A DNA stretch of 64,000 bases from Paraburkholderia bonniea (lineage in GTDB: Bacteria > Pseudomonadota > Gammaproteobacteria > Burkholderiales > Burkholderiaceae), in the NCBI RefSeq assembly GCF_009455625.1, contig NZ_QPEQ01000001.1, forward strand, positions 1,674,001-1,738,000, written 5' to 3'. Below, in pieces: positions 9,143 through 18,413 of the stretch. The first letter of the stretch is position 1. Every line of letters begins with the position of its first letter. The notes below the pieces were generated by a model. That model did no database searches, was not told the origin of the DNA, and saw nothing but the letters and a program-made list of their open reading frames with translations. A program made the translations under genes and the position numbers.

Positions 9143-9412
9143 TTAGCTGGCCTTGGTTGCCTTGCCTGATGCGCGGGCACCGAACTTCTTGTTGAACTTC
9201 TCGATACGGCCTGCCGTGTCCATGACCTTTTGCTGGCCGGTGTAGAACGGATGCGATTCTGACGAGACTTCAATTTTGGCGAGCGGGTAAGTCTTGCCTT
9301 CGAATTCTCCGGTTTCACGCGTCTGGATGGTCGAGCGTGTAATAAAGCGGAAGTCGATTGACATATCGACAAACAAAACTTCGCGGTAATCCGGGTGAAT
9401 GCCTTCTTTCAT
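9143..9412 (-). CDS. rpmE2: 50S ribosomal protein L31 type B
   Basis: 89 residues beginning [18 protein letters not shown], with FKFITRS-like [11 protein letters not shown] and the HPFYTGQQK motif of L31. It lacks the CxxC zinc ligands of type A L31, so it is the zinc-independent type B form. Type B paralogues usually replace type A on ribosomes under zinc limitation when Zur repression is relieved; I did not find a convincing Zur box here. The start at 9412 has AAGGACAG upstream. It is a single-gene unit with its own terminator. Confidence 0.93.
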   Translation of the reverse strand: MKEGIHPDYREVLFVDMSIDFRFITRSTIQTRETGEFEGKTYPLAKIEVSSESHPFYTGQQKVMDTAGRIEKFNKKFGARASGKATKAS

Positions 9413-9579
9413 GATCTGTCCTTTGGTCTGGCGGTAGCCAACCCGCGTGTCGCCGCACGGGATGTGCGAACGGCATTTTGGCGCGAGCCACTTGCCTAAA
9501 GTCGAAAAACGGCGATTATGCCAGAAAATTAGCCCATTGACGTTGCGTAACAAGGTTTTTTCGTAGATAGCCGTGGCAT

Positions 9580-10398
9580 TTATATCTGGGCCCGGGCCGG
9601 GTCCTGGCGGTAGTAATCAGCCAGCAACTGGTACAGCGCGGGATATTGCGCGTGAAACGCATCGGGCTGGACAAACAGCACCTCGCTGCACACCGCGAAA
9701 AATTCAGCGGGATGATCGGCTGCATAGGGATCAATTAGCGACGCTTCTTCGAACTGATTCCAGCGATGCGGCGCAACGGCATCGACCTGAGCGCAGAACT
9801 GGACATAGGCCGGATCGAAAACCTCAGCCCACGCGGTTGTGTCGAGCGGCGCATGCCAGCGGCGAAAGAGCGGCGGATGGCCGTCAGCTTCACCGTTGAG
9901 CATGTCGATCTTGTGCGCGAACTCGTGAATCACAACGTTATAGGCGCGGCCGCTGTCCGTCATCTGCACGTCCTCCCACGACAGCACCACCGGCCCACCT
10001 TCCCACGCTTCGCCGCTGGCATCGTGTTCGATTTCATGAACCACGCCCGTTTCATCTTCGAGCGTTTTGCGTACCATGAATTCGCCGGGATAAATGATGA
10101 TGCCGACCCAGCCTTGATAGAGCTCAAGGCCCAGATTCAGGATTGGCAAACAAGCCTGGACGGCAATGGCCACTTCCATCTCTGGCGTTAGATCCAGTCC
10201 CTCAGCGACGGAGAAGCGTTTTTGCGCCAGAAATAGCTGTGTCAGCTCCCGCAGCCGGACTAGATCAGCCGCGCTCAGGTGGGCGATGAACGGCAAGCGT
10301 TCGAGCGCGGTACACCAGAGCACCTCGTCAAGCGGCCGCCGGTGCAAAGGGTGTGCACGGCGGTAGGCATTGAGCCAGCGAGTGAGGGTCGAAAGCAT
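9580..10398 (-). CDS. mtfA: MtfA-type zinc metallopeptidase (M90)
   Basis: 272 residues with the metallopeptidase helix HEFAH at 158-162 ([15 protein letters not shown]) and the third zinc ligand Glu ~232 in HPAEFFAV. MtfA is a cytosolic aminopeptidase that in E. coli binds the repressor Mlc and so affects ptsG; the Mlc link may not hold in a beta-proteobacterium. It lies 12 bases downstream of the MFS gene on the same strand and is probably co-transcribed with it and the MerR-type regulator, an association that may be incidental. Confidence 0.88.
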   Translation of the reverse strand: MLSTLTRWLNAYRRAHPLHRRPLDEVLWCTALERLPFIAHLSAADLVRLRELTQLFLAQKRFSVAEGLDLTPEMEVAIAVQACLPILNLGLELYQGWVGIIIYPGEFMVRKTLEDETGVVHEIEHDASGEAWEGGPVVLSWEDVQMTDSGRAYNVVIHEFAHKIDMLNGEADGHPPLFRRWHAPLDTTAWAEVFDPAYVQFCAQVDAVAPHRWNQFEEASLIDPYAADHPAEFFAVCSEVLFVQPDAFHAQYPALYQLLADYYRQDPARAQI

Positions 10399-10410
10399 AG
10401 GCTCAAAGGC

Positions 10411-11967
10411 TCAGTTGATCTGTTTTTGCCACCAGGCAAATAGGCCACCGCACAGAGCGATGCCAATCAGGAAATAAAAACCGTCCAGCGACGCGAGAAA
10501 GCTGGCTTGCTGCGCCACCATCCGGCTGATCTGTATCAGCGCCAGGGTATGCGCCTCACTGCCAGCATGGCCCGCCGCCGTAAGACTGCTGGTCAGCGTG
10601 GCGAGGGTACTCTGGAATGCCGGGTTAAACGGATTGATAAATTCGACGAGCCGGGTCTGATGCAGCGCCAGGCGATGCTGCTCGACAATAATCACCGATG
10701 CTGTTGCAAATGAAATGGTTAGCTGCCGCACGATGTTTTTGAGCCGGTAGCCGTGGCTGAATTCTTCAATTGCGAAAATGCTGAAAGTTAGATTGGCGAC
10801 GGGCAGCACGATGAACAACAGCAAGAGTCCGCGTAACAGAAGCGGTACGAGCAGCGCTTCTTGCCCCACAGCTGGCGACATGCGCGTCATCCACGCTGCG
10901 GCAAAGGCGGCGAGCGCGAAGCCCGGCACGATGATCCGCTTTTTGTGCGAAAGCAACTTGGCGTAACGCAGGTAAATAAAAAGAGCGCTGGCCGAGGCTA
11001 GTGAGGTGAGGCCGACGAGCCGTCCAGTGTTTTCCACCGGAAAGCCCAGCCCGCCTTCGAGAAAACGCGAAATTAGATAGCTGAAAACGGTCGATTCAAA
11101 GTAATAAAACATGTAAAGCACGAGCCCGACTTGAAAGGTTTTTTCGCGCAGCGCATGCAGCCGCATCAGCGGCGCTGGATGATGCCATTGATGCCAGACG
11201 AACCATGCCAGCGCAGTGATAGCGATCATTGTGAGCAGGATCAGGCTGGGCGAGGTGCTAAATGTCTGAAAACGGACCTGTTGCATCACGATTTGCAGCG
11301 CACCCTGGGCGAATGCGAATAACAGATAAGGCCAGAAATGCGTTGCGCCCCGTTCGGCGGGCGGACGGTTGCCCGAATCGGGAATAGTCAGTAATGCGAG
11401 GAGGGCGAACAGAAAACCGAGAGGGGCGGTGCAGGCAAATAACGCGCGCCATGTGAAATGCGCTACGAGCACGCCACCCACTAACGGAGCCAGCGCGCTA
11501 CAGGTAACAATCAAAAGTAGAAATGACCGCAGCGCGCCAGCACGCTTTTGCGGCGTGAAGCTGCTCTGGATCAGAATCCGGCACACGCCCATCATCGGGC
11601 CGATGAAATAGCCTTGCAGACCGCGTGCAAACATTAATTGAAATGAGGTTTCGCATAGCGCGGTGGCGACTGCAGCGATGGAATAAAGCAGCATGCAGCC
11701 CGCGATATAACGCCGGTAGCCGACCCTTTCGACCCACCATTGTTGCTGCAGGATGCCGAGTACCGCGGCTAGTGCATAGGCGCTGGAGGACCAGACTAGT
11801 TCATCGGGCGAGGCATTGACGCCGCCTGCAATGTAGCTGGCGAAAAACGAGAAGATCGCGTTATCGAAATAATCGAGGCCGGTGACGATTGCGAGCACCC
11901 ATGGGAAAAAATCGCCACGCAGTTTTGTGCCGCTCAATAGCGGCAGGCGAGATGATGCGGAACTCAT
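10411..11967 (-). CDS. MFS transporter, DHA2-like (14 TM) drug exporter
   Basis: 518 residues with about 14 hydrophobic segments, the size of the drug:H+ antiporter-2 (EmrB-like) group. Motif A-like residues (QQQWWVERVGYRRYI) between helices 2 and 3 and the GPMMGVCRILIQSSF segment support the call. Its ATG overlaps the stop of the upstream MerR-type gene by four bases, so the two are translationally coupled. MerR-family regulators next to exporters commonly respond to the exported compound; the compound is unknown. Confidence 0.85.
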   Translation of the reverse strand: MSSASSRLPLLSGTKLRGDFFPWVLAIVTGLDYFDNAIFSFFASYIAGGVNASPDELVWSSSAYALAAVLGILQQQWWVERVGYRRYIAGCMLLYSIAAVATALCETSFQLMFARGLQGYFIGPMMGVCRILIQSSFTPQKRAGALRSFLLLIVTCSALAPLVGGVLVAHFTWRALFACTAPLGFLFALLALLTIPDSGNRPPAERGATHFWPYLLFAFAQGALQIVMQQVRFQTFSTSPSLILLTMIAITALAWFVWHQWHHPAPLMRLHALREKTFQVGLVLYMFYYFESTVFSYLISRFLEGGLGFPVENTGRLVGLTSLASASALFIYLRYAKLLSHKKRIIVPGFALAAFAAAWMTRMSPAVGQEALLVPLLLRGLLLLFIVLPVANLTFSIFAIEEFSHGYRLKNIVRQLTISFATASVIIVEQHRLALHQTRLVEFINPFNPAFQSTLATLTSSLTAAGHAGSEAHTLALIQISRMVAQQASFLASLDGFYFLIGIALCGGLFAWWQKQIN

Positions 11968-12470
11968 GAGATTTTGCGTTTGCCGGTGGCGGGGGGGCTT
12001 GCCTGGCGTTGTCGTTGTTGTCGTTGTTCAAGCAGCGCATCGGCGTTTTCACCCGCTAGACGGCGACTCACGTAATCGAGATCGTGGCTGAGTTCAGCCT
12101 TGAGTTTTCGGGCATCTTTTAGCTCACGTTGCACGGCATGAATGCGGGCATCAAGCGTATTGACCTGATGGGTCAGCGCCTGATGGATCGCGTGCAGCGA
12201 TTCGGCCGAAAAGCGGTTACGGCCGTTTTCGCCAGACTCCATTGGACGCTTGAGCATTTCAGTGATGCCGTACAACGAAAAGCCCAGCGAGCGAAGCCGC
12301 AAAATACGGGCAAAACGTTCGAGATCATCCGCGTCGTACAGGCGGTAACGGCCTTCGCTGCGAGAGGGGGAAATCAAACCGCGTTCTTCGTAATACTTCA
12401 GGGTCCGGGGCGTGACACCTAAGGTTTTGGCAGCATCGCGCACGGTAAGCAGGGCAGTGCCTTGAGGCAT
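11964..12470 (-). CDS. MerR-family transcriptional regulator
   Basis: 168 residues. The N-terminal winged helix shows LTVRDAAKTLGVTPRTLKYY then EERGLISPSRS and YRLYDADDLERF, the MerR DNA-binding layout. A long coiled coil follows (dimerisation helix), then a short basic Gln/Arg tail. No clustered cysteines are present, so a metal sensor is unlikely; an organic effector is more plausible. ATG 12470 is chosen over the upstream frame, which would run across the operator. It overlaps the MFS gene by four bases and is preceded by a perfect palindrome that may be its own operator. Confidence 0.85.
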   Translation of the reverse strand: MPQGTALLTVRDAAKTLGVTPRTLKYYEERGLISPSRSEGRYRLYDADDLERFARILRLRSLGFSLYGITEMLKRPMESGENGRNRFSAESLHAIHQALTHQVNTLDARIHAVQRELKDARKLKAELSHDLDYVSRRLAGENADALLEQRQQRQRQASPPATGKRKIS

Positions 12471-12509
12471 GACAGCATTTAGCAGGGTATGAAGTGCGCG
12501 CAGTATAGG

Positions 12510-12537
12510 ACAACCTGTACGTTTGCGTACAGGTTGT
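12510..12537 (-). promoter_or_regulatory. Candidate operator of the MerR-MFS operon
   Basis: A perfect inverted repeat ACAACCTGTACG (12510-12521) / CGTACAGGTTGT (12526-12537) with a 4-base centre lies 40 bases upstream of the regulator start. A TATACT -10 hexamer reads on the minus strand at 12502-12507, three bases beyond the palindrome, so the operator sits where a MerR protein normally binds, in the promoter spacer. Confidence 0.75.
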
Positions 12538-12563
12538 GCTGGTGCTGTGGGGAGGTAATCAGG

Positions 12564-12590
12564 CAAAAAAACGCCCGCGAAAGGCGGGCG
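12564..12590 (-). terminator. Rho-independent terminator of rho
   Basis: On the minus strand CGCCCGC / GCGGGCG (12584-12590 with 12572-12578) forms a 7-bp GC stem with a small loop, then seven T (12565-12571). It lies 50 bases after the rho stop and before the MerR-type operon promoter. Confidence 0.85.
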
Positions 12591-12639
12591 GTGAAGTGCT
12601 TGCGTGTGCTGGGCTTAAGCTGAACCCAGACTCGGCGAA

Positions 12640-13902
12640 TTAGCCGCTGCGGCGCATCATGTCGAAGAATTCCGCATTGTTTTTGGTCTGCCGAACCTTG
12701 TCGAGCAGGAATTCCATTGCTTCGACTTCGTCCATATCGTGGATGAATTTACGTAGGACCCAGATTTTCTGCAGGATATCGGGCTTGATAAGCAACTCTT
12801 CACGACGCGTGCCCGATTTGTTCAGGTTAAGCGACGGATAGACGCGTTTTTCTGCAAGACGGCGTTCAAGGTGCACTTCCATATTGCCGGTGCCCTTGAA
12901 TTCTTCGTAAATCACGTCGTCCATGCGGCTGCCAGTTTCGATCAGGGCCGTGCCGATAATGGTGAGCGAGCCGCCTTCTTCGATGTTGCGTGCCGCGCCG
13001 AAAAAGCGTTTTGGCCGTTGCAGTGCATTGGCATCGACACCACCTGTCAGCACCTTGCCGGAGGCTGGTACTACCGTGTTGTAAGCACGCGCCAAGCGGG
13101 TGATTGAATCAAGCAGAATCACGACGTCGTTTTTCATTTCAACGAGGCGCTTGGCTTTTTCGATCACCATTTCAGCCACTTGCACGTGGCGTGCCGCTGG
13201 CTCATCGAAGGTGGAGGCGATCACTTCGCCTGCGACCGAGCGCTGCATTTCAGTAACTTCTTCCGGCCGTTCGTCGATAAGCAGCACGAACAGCATGATG
13301 TCGGGATGATTTTGTTTGATTGCGTGAGCAATATGCTGAAGCATCACCGTTTTGCCGGACTTCGGCGAAGCCACCAGCAAGCCGCGCTGGCCTTTGCCGA
13401 TTGGCGCGATCATGTCGATGATCCGGCCGGTGACATTTTCCTCACCGCGCATCTCACGCTCAAGCAGCATCACCTTGTTCGGGTGCAGCGGCGTGAGATT
13501 TTCGAACATGATCTTGTGTTTCGAGGCTTCAGGCGGCTGCCCGTTTACCTTGTCGACCTTGACCAGTGCGAAATAGCGTTCGCCATCCTTTGGGGTGCGA
13601 ACCTCACCTTCGATGGTGTCGCCCGTATGCAGATTAAAGCGTCGAATTTGCGACGGGCTGATGTAAATGTCGTCCGTGCTGGCGAGATAAGAGGTTTCTG
13701 GTGAACGTAGAAAACCAAATCCGTCTGGCAATACCTCGAGCGTGCCGTCGCCGAAGATCGTGTCGCCTGTTTTGGCGCGCTTTTTTAAAATAGCGAACAT
13801 CAGTTCCTGCTTGCGCAGGCGGTTCGCACTTTCGATCTCGAGGCCATTAGCCATTTCGATCAATTCGGATACGTGTAGCGTTTTAAGCTCAGATAAATGC
13901 AT
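12640..13902 (-). CDS. rho: Transcription termination factor Rho
   Basis: 420 residues, the normal length. An N-terminal helical domain precedes an OSB/cold-shock-like RNA-binding domain ([20 protein letters not shown]), followed by the ATPase core: P-loop ASPKSGKTV near 179-186, Walker [16 protein letters not shown]-loop [16 protein letters not shown] and the R-loop region after [17 protein letters not shown]. Rho is a hexameric RNA translocase that ends transcription at unstructured C-rich sites. It stands downstream of trxA on the same strand, an order common in proteobacteria. Confidence 0.98.
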   Translation of the reverse strand: MHLSELKTLHVSELIEMANGLEIESANRLRKQELMFAILKKRAKTGDTIFGDGTLEVLPDGFGFLRSPETSYLASTDDIYISPSQIRRFNLHTGDTIEGEVRTPKDGERYFALVKVDKVNGQPPEASKHKIMFENLTPLHPNKVMLLEREMRGEENVTGRIIDMIAPIGKGQRGLLVASPKSGKTVMLQHIAHAIKQNHPDIMLFVLLIDERPEEVTEMQRSVAGEVIASTFDEPAARHVQVAEMVIEKAKRLVEMKNDVVILLDSITRLARAYNTVVPASGKVLTGGVDANALQRPKRFFGAARNIEEGGSLTIIGTALIETGSRMDDVIYEEFKGTGNMEVHLERRLAEKRVYPSLNLNKSGTRREELLIKPDILQKIWVLRKFIHDMDEVEAMEFLLDKVRQTKNNAEFFDMMRRSG

Positions 13903-14057
13903 ACGGAGAACCCGCAGGAGAGAGGATGCGACCTGGAATGGAATCTGGGAGGAGAGTGAGCGGAACCGCTCAGGGACTTACACGTTTTTCAACGTCGTGC
14001 GGATACTAGCATAGCACGGGGCCATTTTCGCACGCGCGGCGAATGGACATATTTAAA

Positions 14058-14089
14058 CGCTGCCTGTTGCCACTGGGCAACAGGCAGCG
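14058..14089 (-). terminator. Strong hairpin downstream of trxA
   Basis: A perfect 13-bp stem CGCTGCCTGTTGC / GCAACAGGCAGCG with a 6-base loop lies 60 bases beyond the trxA stop. On the minus strand it is followed only by TTTAAATAT, so it is a weak intrinsic terminator or an mRNA-stabilising end, leaving possible read-through into rho. Confidence 0.55.
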
Positions 14090-14151
14090 GAACCTCACTG
14101 AAAGCGCAAAATCGTTAAGTGCGTTATCAGGTAGTAACGGCTGGTGACGGT

Positions 14152-14478
14152 TTAAAGGTTGCCGTCGAGAAACGCGGTAAGTTGCGACTTCGACAGTGCG
14201 CCGACCTTTTGCGCGGCAACTGCGCCGTTTTTGAAAAGAATTAACGTTGGAATGCCACGCACGCCGAATTTAGCGGGTATCGACTGATGCTCGTCTACGT
14301 TGATCTTTGCGATCTGCAGGCGGTCAGCGTAATCCTTGGCCACTTCATCGAGGATCGGCGCGATCATTTTGCACGGGCCACACCAGTCAGCCCAGAAATC
14401 GAGCAGCACGGGTTTGTCTGATTTGACGACGTCCTGTTCGAACGATGCGTCGCTAATATGCTTGATTTGTTCGCTCAT
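14152..14478 (-). CDS. trxA: Thioredoxin 1
   Basis: 108 residues with the redox motif WCGPC at 32-36 in [17 protein letters not shown] and the cis-proline segment [14 protein letters not shown]. It reduces disulfides in cytosolic enzymes, including ribonucleotide reductase, using electrons from thioredoxin reductase. The start at 14478 gives the canonical length; the upstream extension has no family match. It precedes rho on the same strand. Confidence 0.97.
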   Translation of the reverse strand: MSEQIKHISDASFEQDVVKSDKPVLLDFWADWCGPCKMIAPILDEVAKDYADRLQIAKINVDEHQSIPAKFGVRGIPTLILFKNGAVAAQKVGALSKSQLTAFLDGNL

Positions 14479-14901
14479 AGTATGAATACCTCTGTCGGTT
14501 CGAGGCCCGCCTGAACTGCTCGCCACGATACTCGGAATATGACTGGAAAGTTGCCGTTCGCGTTGCCGCAAGGTGAGCCTGGATTGAACCTCGGCTCAGC
14601 CCGGTGAGAAAGGCTGCGCGAGTGTGCTGAAGGTTCGGGTCTGTGGGTCATCCGGGTGCCAGTTTAGCTTAAATTGCTATGCGTTGCCTGTAGCGATAGT
14701 GCTTGCCTGGGTGGCGACGGGCTATGGCCATCAAGGCGAGTGCTGCCCTCGATATCTGGCGGTCGCCGCAGCAAATACAAGTCCGCTAAGTGGTGCACCT
14801 TGAGCCGTTTGCGCGCCTGTACTCTCGTATTCAGCGCGCCCCTCGAATGAATTTTTCAGGTCAGGCGGTGCAAAGCCATCGCGTTGAATGATTGCTGATG
14901 A
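14479..14901. other. Intergenic stretch between trxA and the SRP RNA gene
   Basis: About 420 bases between divergent units. It should contain the trxA promoter (minus) and the SRP RNA promoter (plus); only a TAGAAT -10-like hexamer at 14902-14907, just before the RNA gene, is convincing. No tRNA or ORF with support is seen. Confidence 0.4.
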
Positions 14902-14914
14902 TAGAATGCTGCGT

Positions 14915-15010
14915 GACGGGCCTCCTCGCATGGAGGGGCGGTGAATCTGGTCAGGTCGGGAACGAAGCAGCCACAGCTGTTTTCCGCCAGTGCCGAGGGT
15001 CAGGCTCGTC
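14915..15010 (+). ncRNA. ffs: 4.5S signal recognition particle RNA
   Basis: A ~96-base RNA gene. The ends pair as a 9-bp helix (GACGGGCCT at 14915-14923 with AGGCTCGTC at 15002-15010). The hairpin tip carries the conserved SRP core GGTCAGGTC followed by GGAACGAAGCAGCC, the symmetric and asymmetric loops that bind Ffh. SRP RNA with Ffh and FtsY directs membrane proteins to the translocon. TAGAAT lies eight bases upstream as the -10 element. It precedes dnaX, as in other Burkholderiaceae. Ends are placed from the helix and may be off by a few bases. Confidence 0.9.
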
Positions 15011-15263
15011 ACCTTCCCAGTTTTTTCATGATCTTCTGCTGTCCACGGGTTTTTTTAGTTTGTAACTGCCCGCTGCCGTTTGCTGCTCCTCGCTCCTTGT
15101 TGTTCTCTTTCCAGCTTCCCCCTGCTGTTTTTTCTGCTGCGACTCTCTTATTTACCGGTACTGCTTCGCCAGTGAAATTCATTCACTCGTGAGTGTGTTG
15201 TCGCGCGCAATCGGGCATATTCAAATCGGTTAAGCGCACCGTCGTTGCTGATACAATTTCCGG

Positions 15264-17861
15264 ATGACCTATCAAGTTCTCGCACGCAAGTGGCGTCCAA
15301 AAGATTTTGCCTCGCTCGTTGGACAGGAGCACGTGGTGCGTGCGCTCACGCACGCGCTTGACGGTGGGCGTTTGCATCACGCTTATTTGTTTACTGGCAC
15401 GCGTGGCGTTGGCAAGACCACGCTTTCGCGTATTTTCGCCAAAGCGCTGAACTGTGAAACCGGTGTGACCTCGACGCCATGCGGCATCTGTCGTGCATGC
15501 CGGGAGATCGACGAAGGCCGTTTTGTCGATTACGTCGAAATGGATGCGGCCAGCAATCGTGGCGTCGATGAAATGGCTGCATTGCTCGAAAGGGCGGTTT
15601 ATGCACCAGTCGATGCGCGCTTCAAGGTCTACATGATTGATGAGGTGCATATGCTCACCAATCACGCGTTTAACGCCATGTTGAAAACGCTGGAAGAGCC
15701 CCCCGCGCACGTCAAGTTCATCCTCGCCACAACCGATCCTCAGAAAATTCCCGTCACGGTGCTGTCGCGCTGTCTGCAATTCAATTTGAAGCAGATGCCG
15801 GCCGGCCATATCGTGACGCATCTGGAACAGATTCTCGCGCAAGAACAAGTGTCATTTGACGTTCAGGCTTTGCGTCTGCTCGCGCGTGCCGCAGATGGTT
15901 CGATGCGCGATGCGCTGTCCTTGACCGACCAGGCCATTGCTTATTCCGCGAACCAGGTGACTGAAGAAGCCGTGTGTGGAATGCTGGGCGCGCTCGATCA
16001 AAGTTATCTGGTGCGTTTGCTGGATGCGCTGACGGCAAACGACGGCGCAGCTGTGCTGGCGGTCGCGGATGAAATGGCGTTGCGTAGCCTGTCTTTTTCA
16101 ACTGCGCTACAGGATTTGGCGAGTTTGCTGCATCGTGTGGCGTGGGCACAATTTGCGCCTTCATCGGTGCTGGATGAATGGCCTGAGGCGAGTGATGTGC
16201 GGCGCTTTGCTGACGCGCTCACTGCAGAGCACGTACAACTGTTCTACCAAATTGCCACGATTGGCCGCAGCGAACTGGGTTTGGCACCGGACGAGTACGC
16301 AGGTTTTACGATGACGCTGTTGCGCATGCTGGCGTTTGAACCTGCTTCGGCAAATGGAACCAGCCCGCTCAAGCTGGAACGGCGCTTGAGCGGTACGAGT
16401 CATGAGCGCATGCCGTCACTGGCTACAGCAAAGCCAGCTCCGGCGCCTGCAATGCCCCGGATGACAGTGCCCGAGGTCGTTGTGACTGTGCCTCGTCACG
16501 ACAAGATTGATGCGCTTGCTGCGCATCCTGTATCCCAGATCACAGGCGAGGTGGCGGACACTGCTACGGCTACCGCTATGCCGACGGAGCATCAGACCAG
16601 GCAAAAAGAGGCGCTCACCGGTGTACTTGTTACGCCAGTCAGCGATCAACCGGATGATGATGCCGAAGCTGCGCCGTCTGCTGCATTAGCTGATTCAGCC
16701 GGACAGTCTGCTGAATCCATTGGTGCCGCGACCGAAGCTGAAGTTGTTCCAGCAACGCAATTAGCGGACTCAGCACAATCAGCCAGTGATGCAAGCCTTG
16801 CCTCGCAGACAGTCGAGCCTTTCGCAGATAAACCTATGATCCGGTTTTCTGACGCAAGCACAGAGCGCGCAATAGATTTAACCGCAGGCATCGCAGCGCC
16901 TCCGCCTGCTGCTACGCCGGTAATGCCCGCAATAGAAGCGTCGATGGCCGATGCTACAGCGGTGGCTTCGGCGGCACCGCCACCGCCGCGACGAGCCGGT
17001 GGCGCGAGCGCTGCGCTGGATGTATTGCGCAGTGCGGGCATGAAAGTTTCATCTGGCGTGCGCCCAGGGGCGGCAGCCCAGAGTAGTTCCGCTCCCGCGA
17101 TGACGAAGCCCAAAGCTGCGCCACCGCGAGTCAATGTTCCGGTGCCGGGTGCTGCGCGCCCCACGGCACCCGCTGGTGCGCCGAATGTGCTGGAACAAGG
17201 CACTGCCGCCACGCCACCTTGGGATGATGCGCCGTTTGATGACTATCAGCCGGTATCACCCAGCGAGGCTTTTCTTTCCCCACCCGATGACGACTACGCT
17301 GCGTCGTTCAGCCAGAGTCTGGGCCCGGCTGGTAACACTAAAAAAACGCTCACTGATTCCGCCGCGCCACCCACGGTTGATCTTCAGTCTTTGCCGGTTG
17401 CCATTGTGCTGGATGCCATCGGGTTTTCGGGCGATTGGCCGTCGCTCGCGGCGAGTTTGCCGCTTAAAGGCATCGCTCATCAACTTGCTTTCAATAGTGA
17501 ACTGACAGCGCTGGACGGCACAACGCTCAAGCTGAATGTGGCAGTGCCGCAGTACGCAGACACGATTCAGGTCGCCAAACTCAAGGCTGCGCTCGCGGAC
17601 CAGCTTGGCCGGGCAGTTGAGGTTCAGGTTGAAGTCGGGCCAGCGCGTCGCACGGCGGCCGTCATTGATGGCGCTTTGAAGGCGCAGCGCCAGCAGGAAG
17701 CCGAGCGCGAGATTCACGACGATCCGTTTATCCAGTCGTTGATCCGCGAGTTCGGCGCGAGCGTGGTCCAAGACTCCATTCGCCCGCTGGCAGCCGGGGC
17801 GATTTTGAGCGGCGGTGCTGGTGGTGACACGAGTGGCGGTATTTCCCGCACCCGCACCTGA
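15264..17861 (+). CDS. dnaX: DNA polymerase III subunits tau (and possibly gamma)
   Basis: 865 residues. Clamp-loader AAA+ motifs: Walker A GTRGVGKT at 45-52, zinc ligands C64, C73, C76, C79, Walker B YMIDEVHML and sensor-1 FILATTDPQKIP. A Pro/Ala-rich linker spans roughly 370-690. The last ~170 residues (from PTVDLQSLPVAIVLDAIGF) form the tau-specific region that contacts the polymerase and DnaB. At 17340-17346 seven A precede ACG CTC ACT; a -1 shift there reads AAC GCT CAC then TGA, giving a ~697-residue gamma-like product without the tau region. The start MTYQVLARKWRPKDF is canonical. Confidence 0.96.
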   Translation: MTYQVLARKWRPKDFASLVGQEHVVRALTHALDGGRLHHAYLFTGTRGVGKTTLSRIFAKALNCETGVTSTPCGICRACREIDEGRFVDYVEMDAASNRGVDEMAALLERAVYAPVDARFKVYMIDEVHMLTNHAFNAMLKTLEEPPAHVKFILATTDPQKIPVTVLSRCLQFNLKQMPAGHIVTHLEQILAQEQVSFDVQALRLLARAADGSMRDALSLTDQAIAYSANQVTEEAVCGMLGALDQSYLVRLLDALTANDGAAVLAVADEMALRSLSFSTALQDLASLLHRVAWAQFAPSSVLDEWPEASDVRRFADALTAEHVQLFYQIATIGRSELGLAPDEYAGFTMTLLRMLAFEPASANGTSPLKLERRLSGTSHERMPSLATAKPAPAPAMPRMTVPEVVVTVPRHDKIDALAAHPVSQITGEVADTATATAMPTEHQTRQKEALTGVLVTPVSDQPDDDAEAAPSAALADSAGQSAESIGAATEAEVVPATQLADSAQSASDASLASQTVEPFADKPMIRFSDASTERAIDLTAGIAAPPPAATPVMPAIEASMADATAVASAAPPPPRRAGGASAALDVLRSAGMKVSSGVRPGAAAQSSSAPAMTKPKAAPPRVNVPVPGAARPTAPAGAPNVLEQGTAATPPWDDAPFDDYQPVSPSEAFLSPPDDDYAASFSQSLGPAGNTKKTLTDSAAPPTVDLQSLPVAIVLDAIGFSGDWPSLAASLPLKGIAHQLAFNSELTALDGTTLKLNVAVPQYADTIQVAKLKAALADQLGRAVEVQVEVGPARRTAAVIDGALKAQRQQEAEREIHDDPFIQSLIREFGASVVQDSIRPLAAGAILSGGAGGDTSGGISRTRT

Positions 17862-17970
17862 GCAGCACTAGCGGCTCACAACACGTCGAACAAGATTGCT
17901 GAATCAAGCGCGAGGTGCCTGCGCGCCGTTTTCGTTTTTCCCATATTTAAGATTAAAAAGGAGCATGTCC

Positions 17971-18297
17971 ATGATGAAAAACCAACTCGCCGGCTTGATG
18001 AAACAAGCCCAGCAGATGCAGGAAAACATGAAAAAAATGCAAGAAGAACTTGCATTGCTCGACGTCGAAGGACAGTCCGGCGCGGGCCTGGTCAAAGTGG
18101 TCATGTCGTGTAAGCACGAAGTCCGTCGGGTTACGGTTGATCCGAGCCTGCTGGCTGATGACAAAGACATGCTGGAAGATCTCGTCGCCGCAGCGTTCAA
18201 CGATGCAACGCGCAAAGTTGAAACAGCGACCCAGCAAAAAATGAGCGGTATGACGGAAGGCGTGTCGATGCCACCGGGTTTCAAACTGCCATTCTGA
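17971..18297 (+). CDS. ybaB: Nucleoid-associated protein YbaB/EbfC
   Basis: 108 residues beginning [20 protein letters not shown], an N-terminal coiled coil, followed by the conserved [16 protein letters not shown] strand region and ending PGFKLPF. YbaB dimers bind DNA and shape the nucleoid; a link with RecR in recombination comes from the conserved dnaX-ybaB-recR order seen here. ATG 17971 is chosen with AAGGAG at 17958-17963 seven bases upstream; ATG 17965 would be too close to it. Confidence 0.95.
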   Translation: MMKNQLAGLMKQAQQMQENMKKMQEELALLDVEGQSGAGLVKVVMSCKHEVRRVTVDPSLLADDKDMLEDLVAAAFNDATRKVETATQQKMSGMTEGVSMPPGFKLPF

Positions 18298-18413
18298 ATT
18301 CGTGGCGACGCCTCTCGGGGCGTGCCACTGTCACCTCTGTGCATGATTTTCCGGGCTGGCCGCTTGCGCGCTCAGCCCGGTTGAACTTTATCCTTTCGAC
18401 GCGCCGGTGCTGC

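Noticed and set aside
12640..13902. Possible plus-strand genes opposite rho (up to 174 codons)
   Set aside because: Rho is complete and conserved here; the opposite frames carry codon-shadow composition only.
14479..14914. tRNA or further small RNA before the SRP RNA gene
   Set aside because: No acceptor stem, T-loop or paired arms could be built; only the SRP RNA and its -10 are supported.
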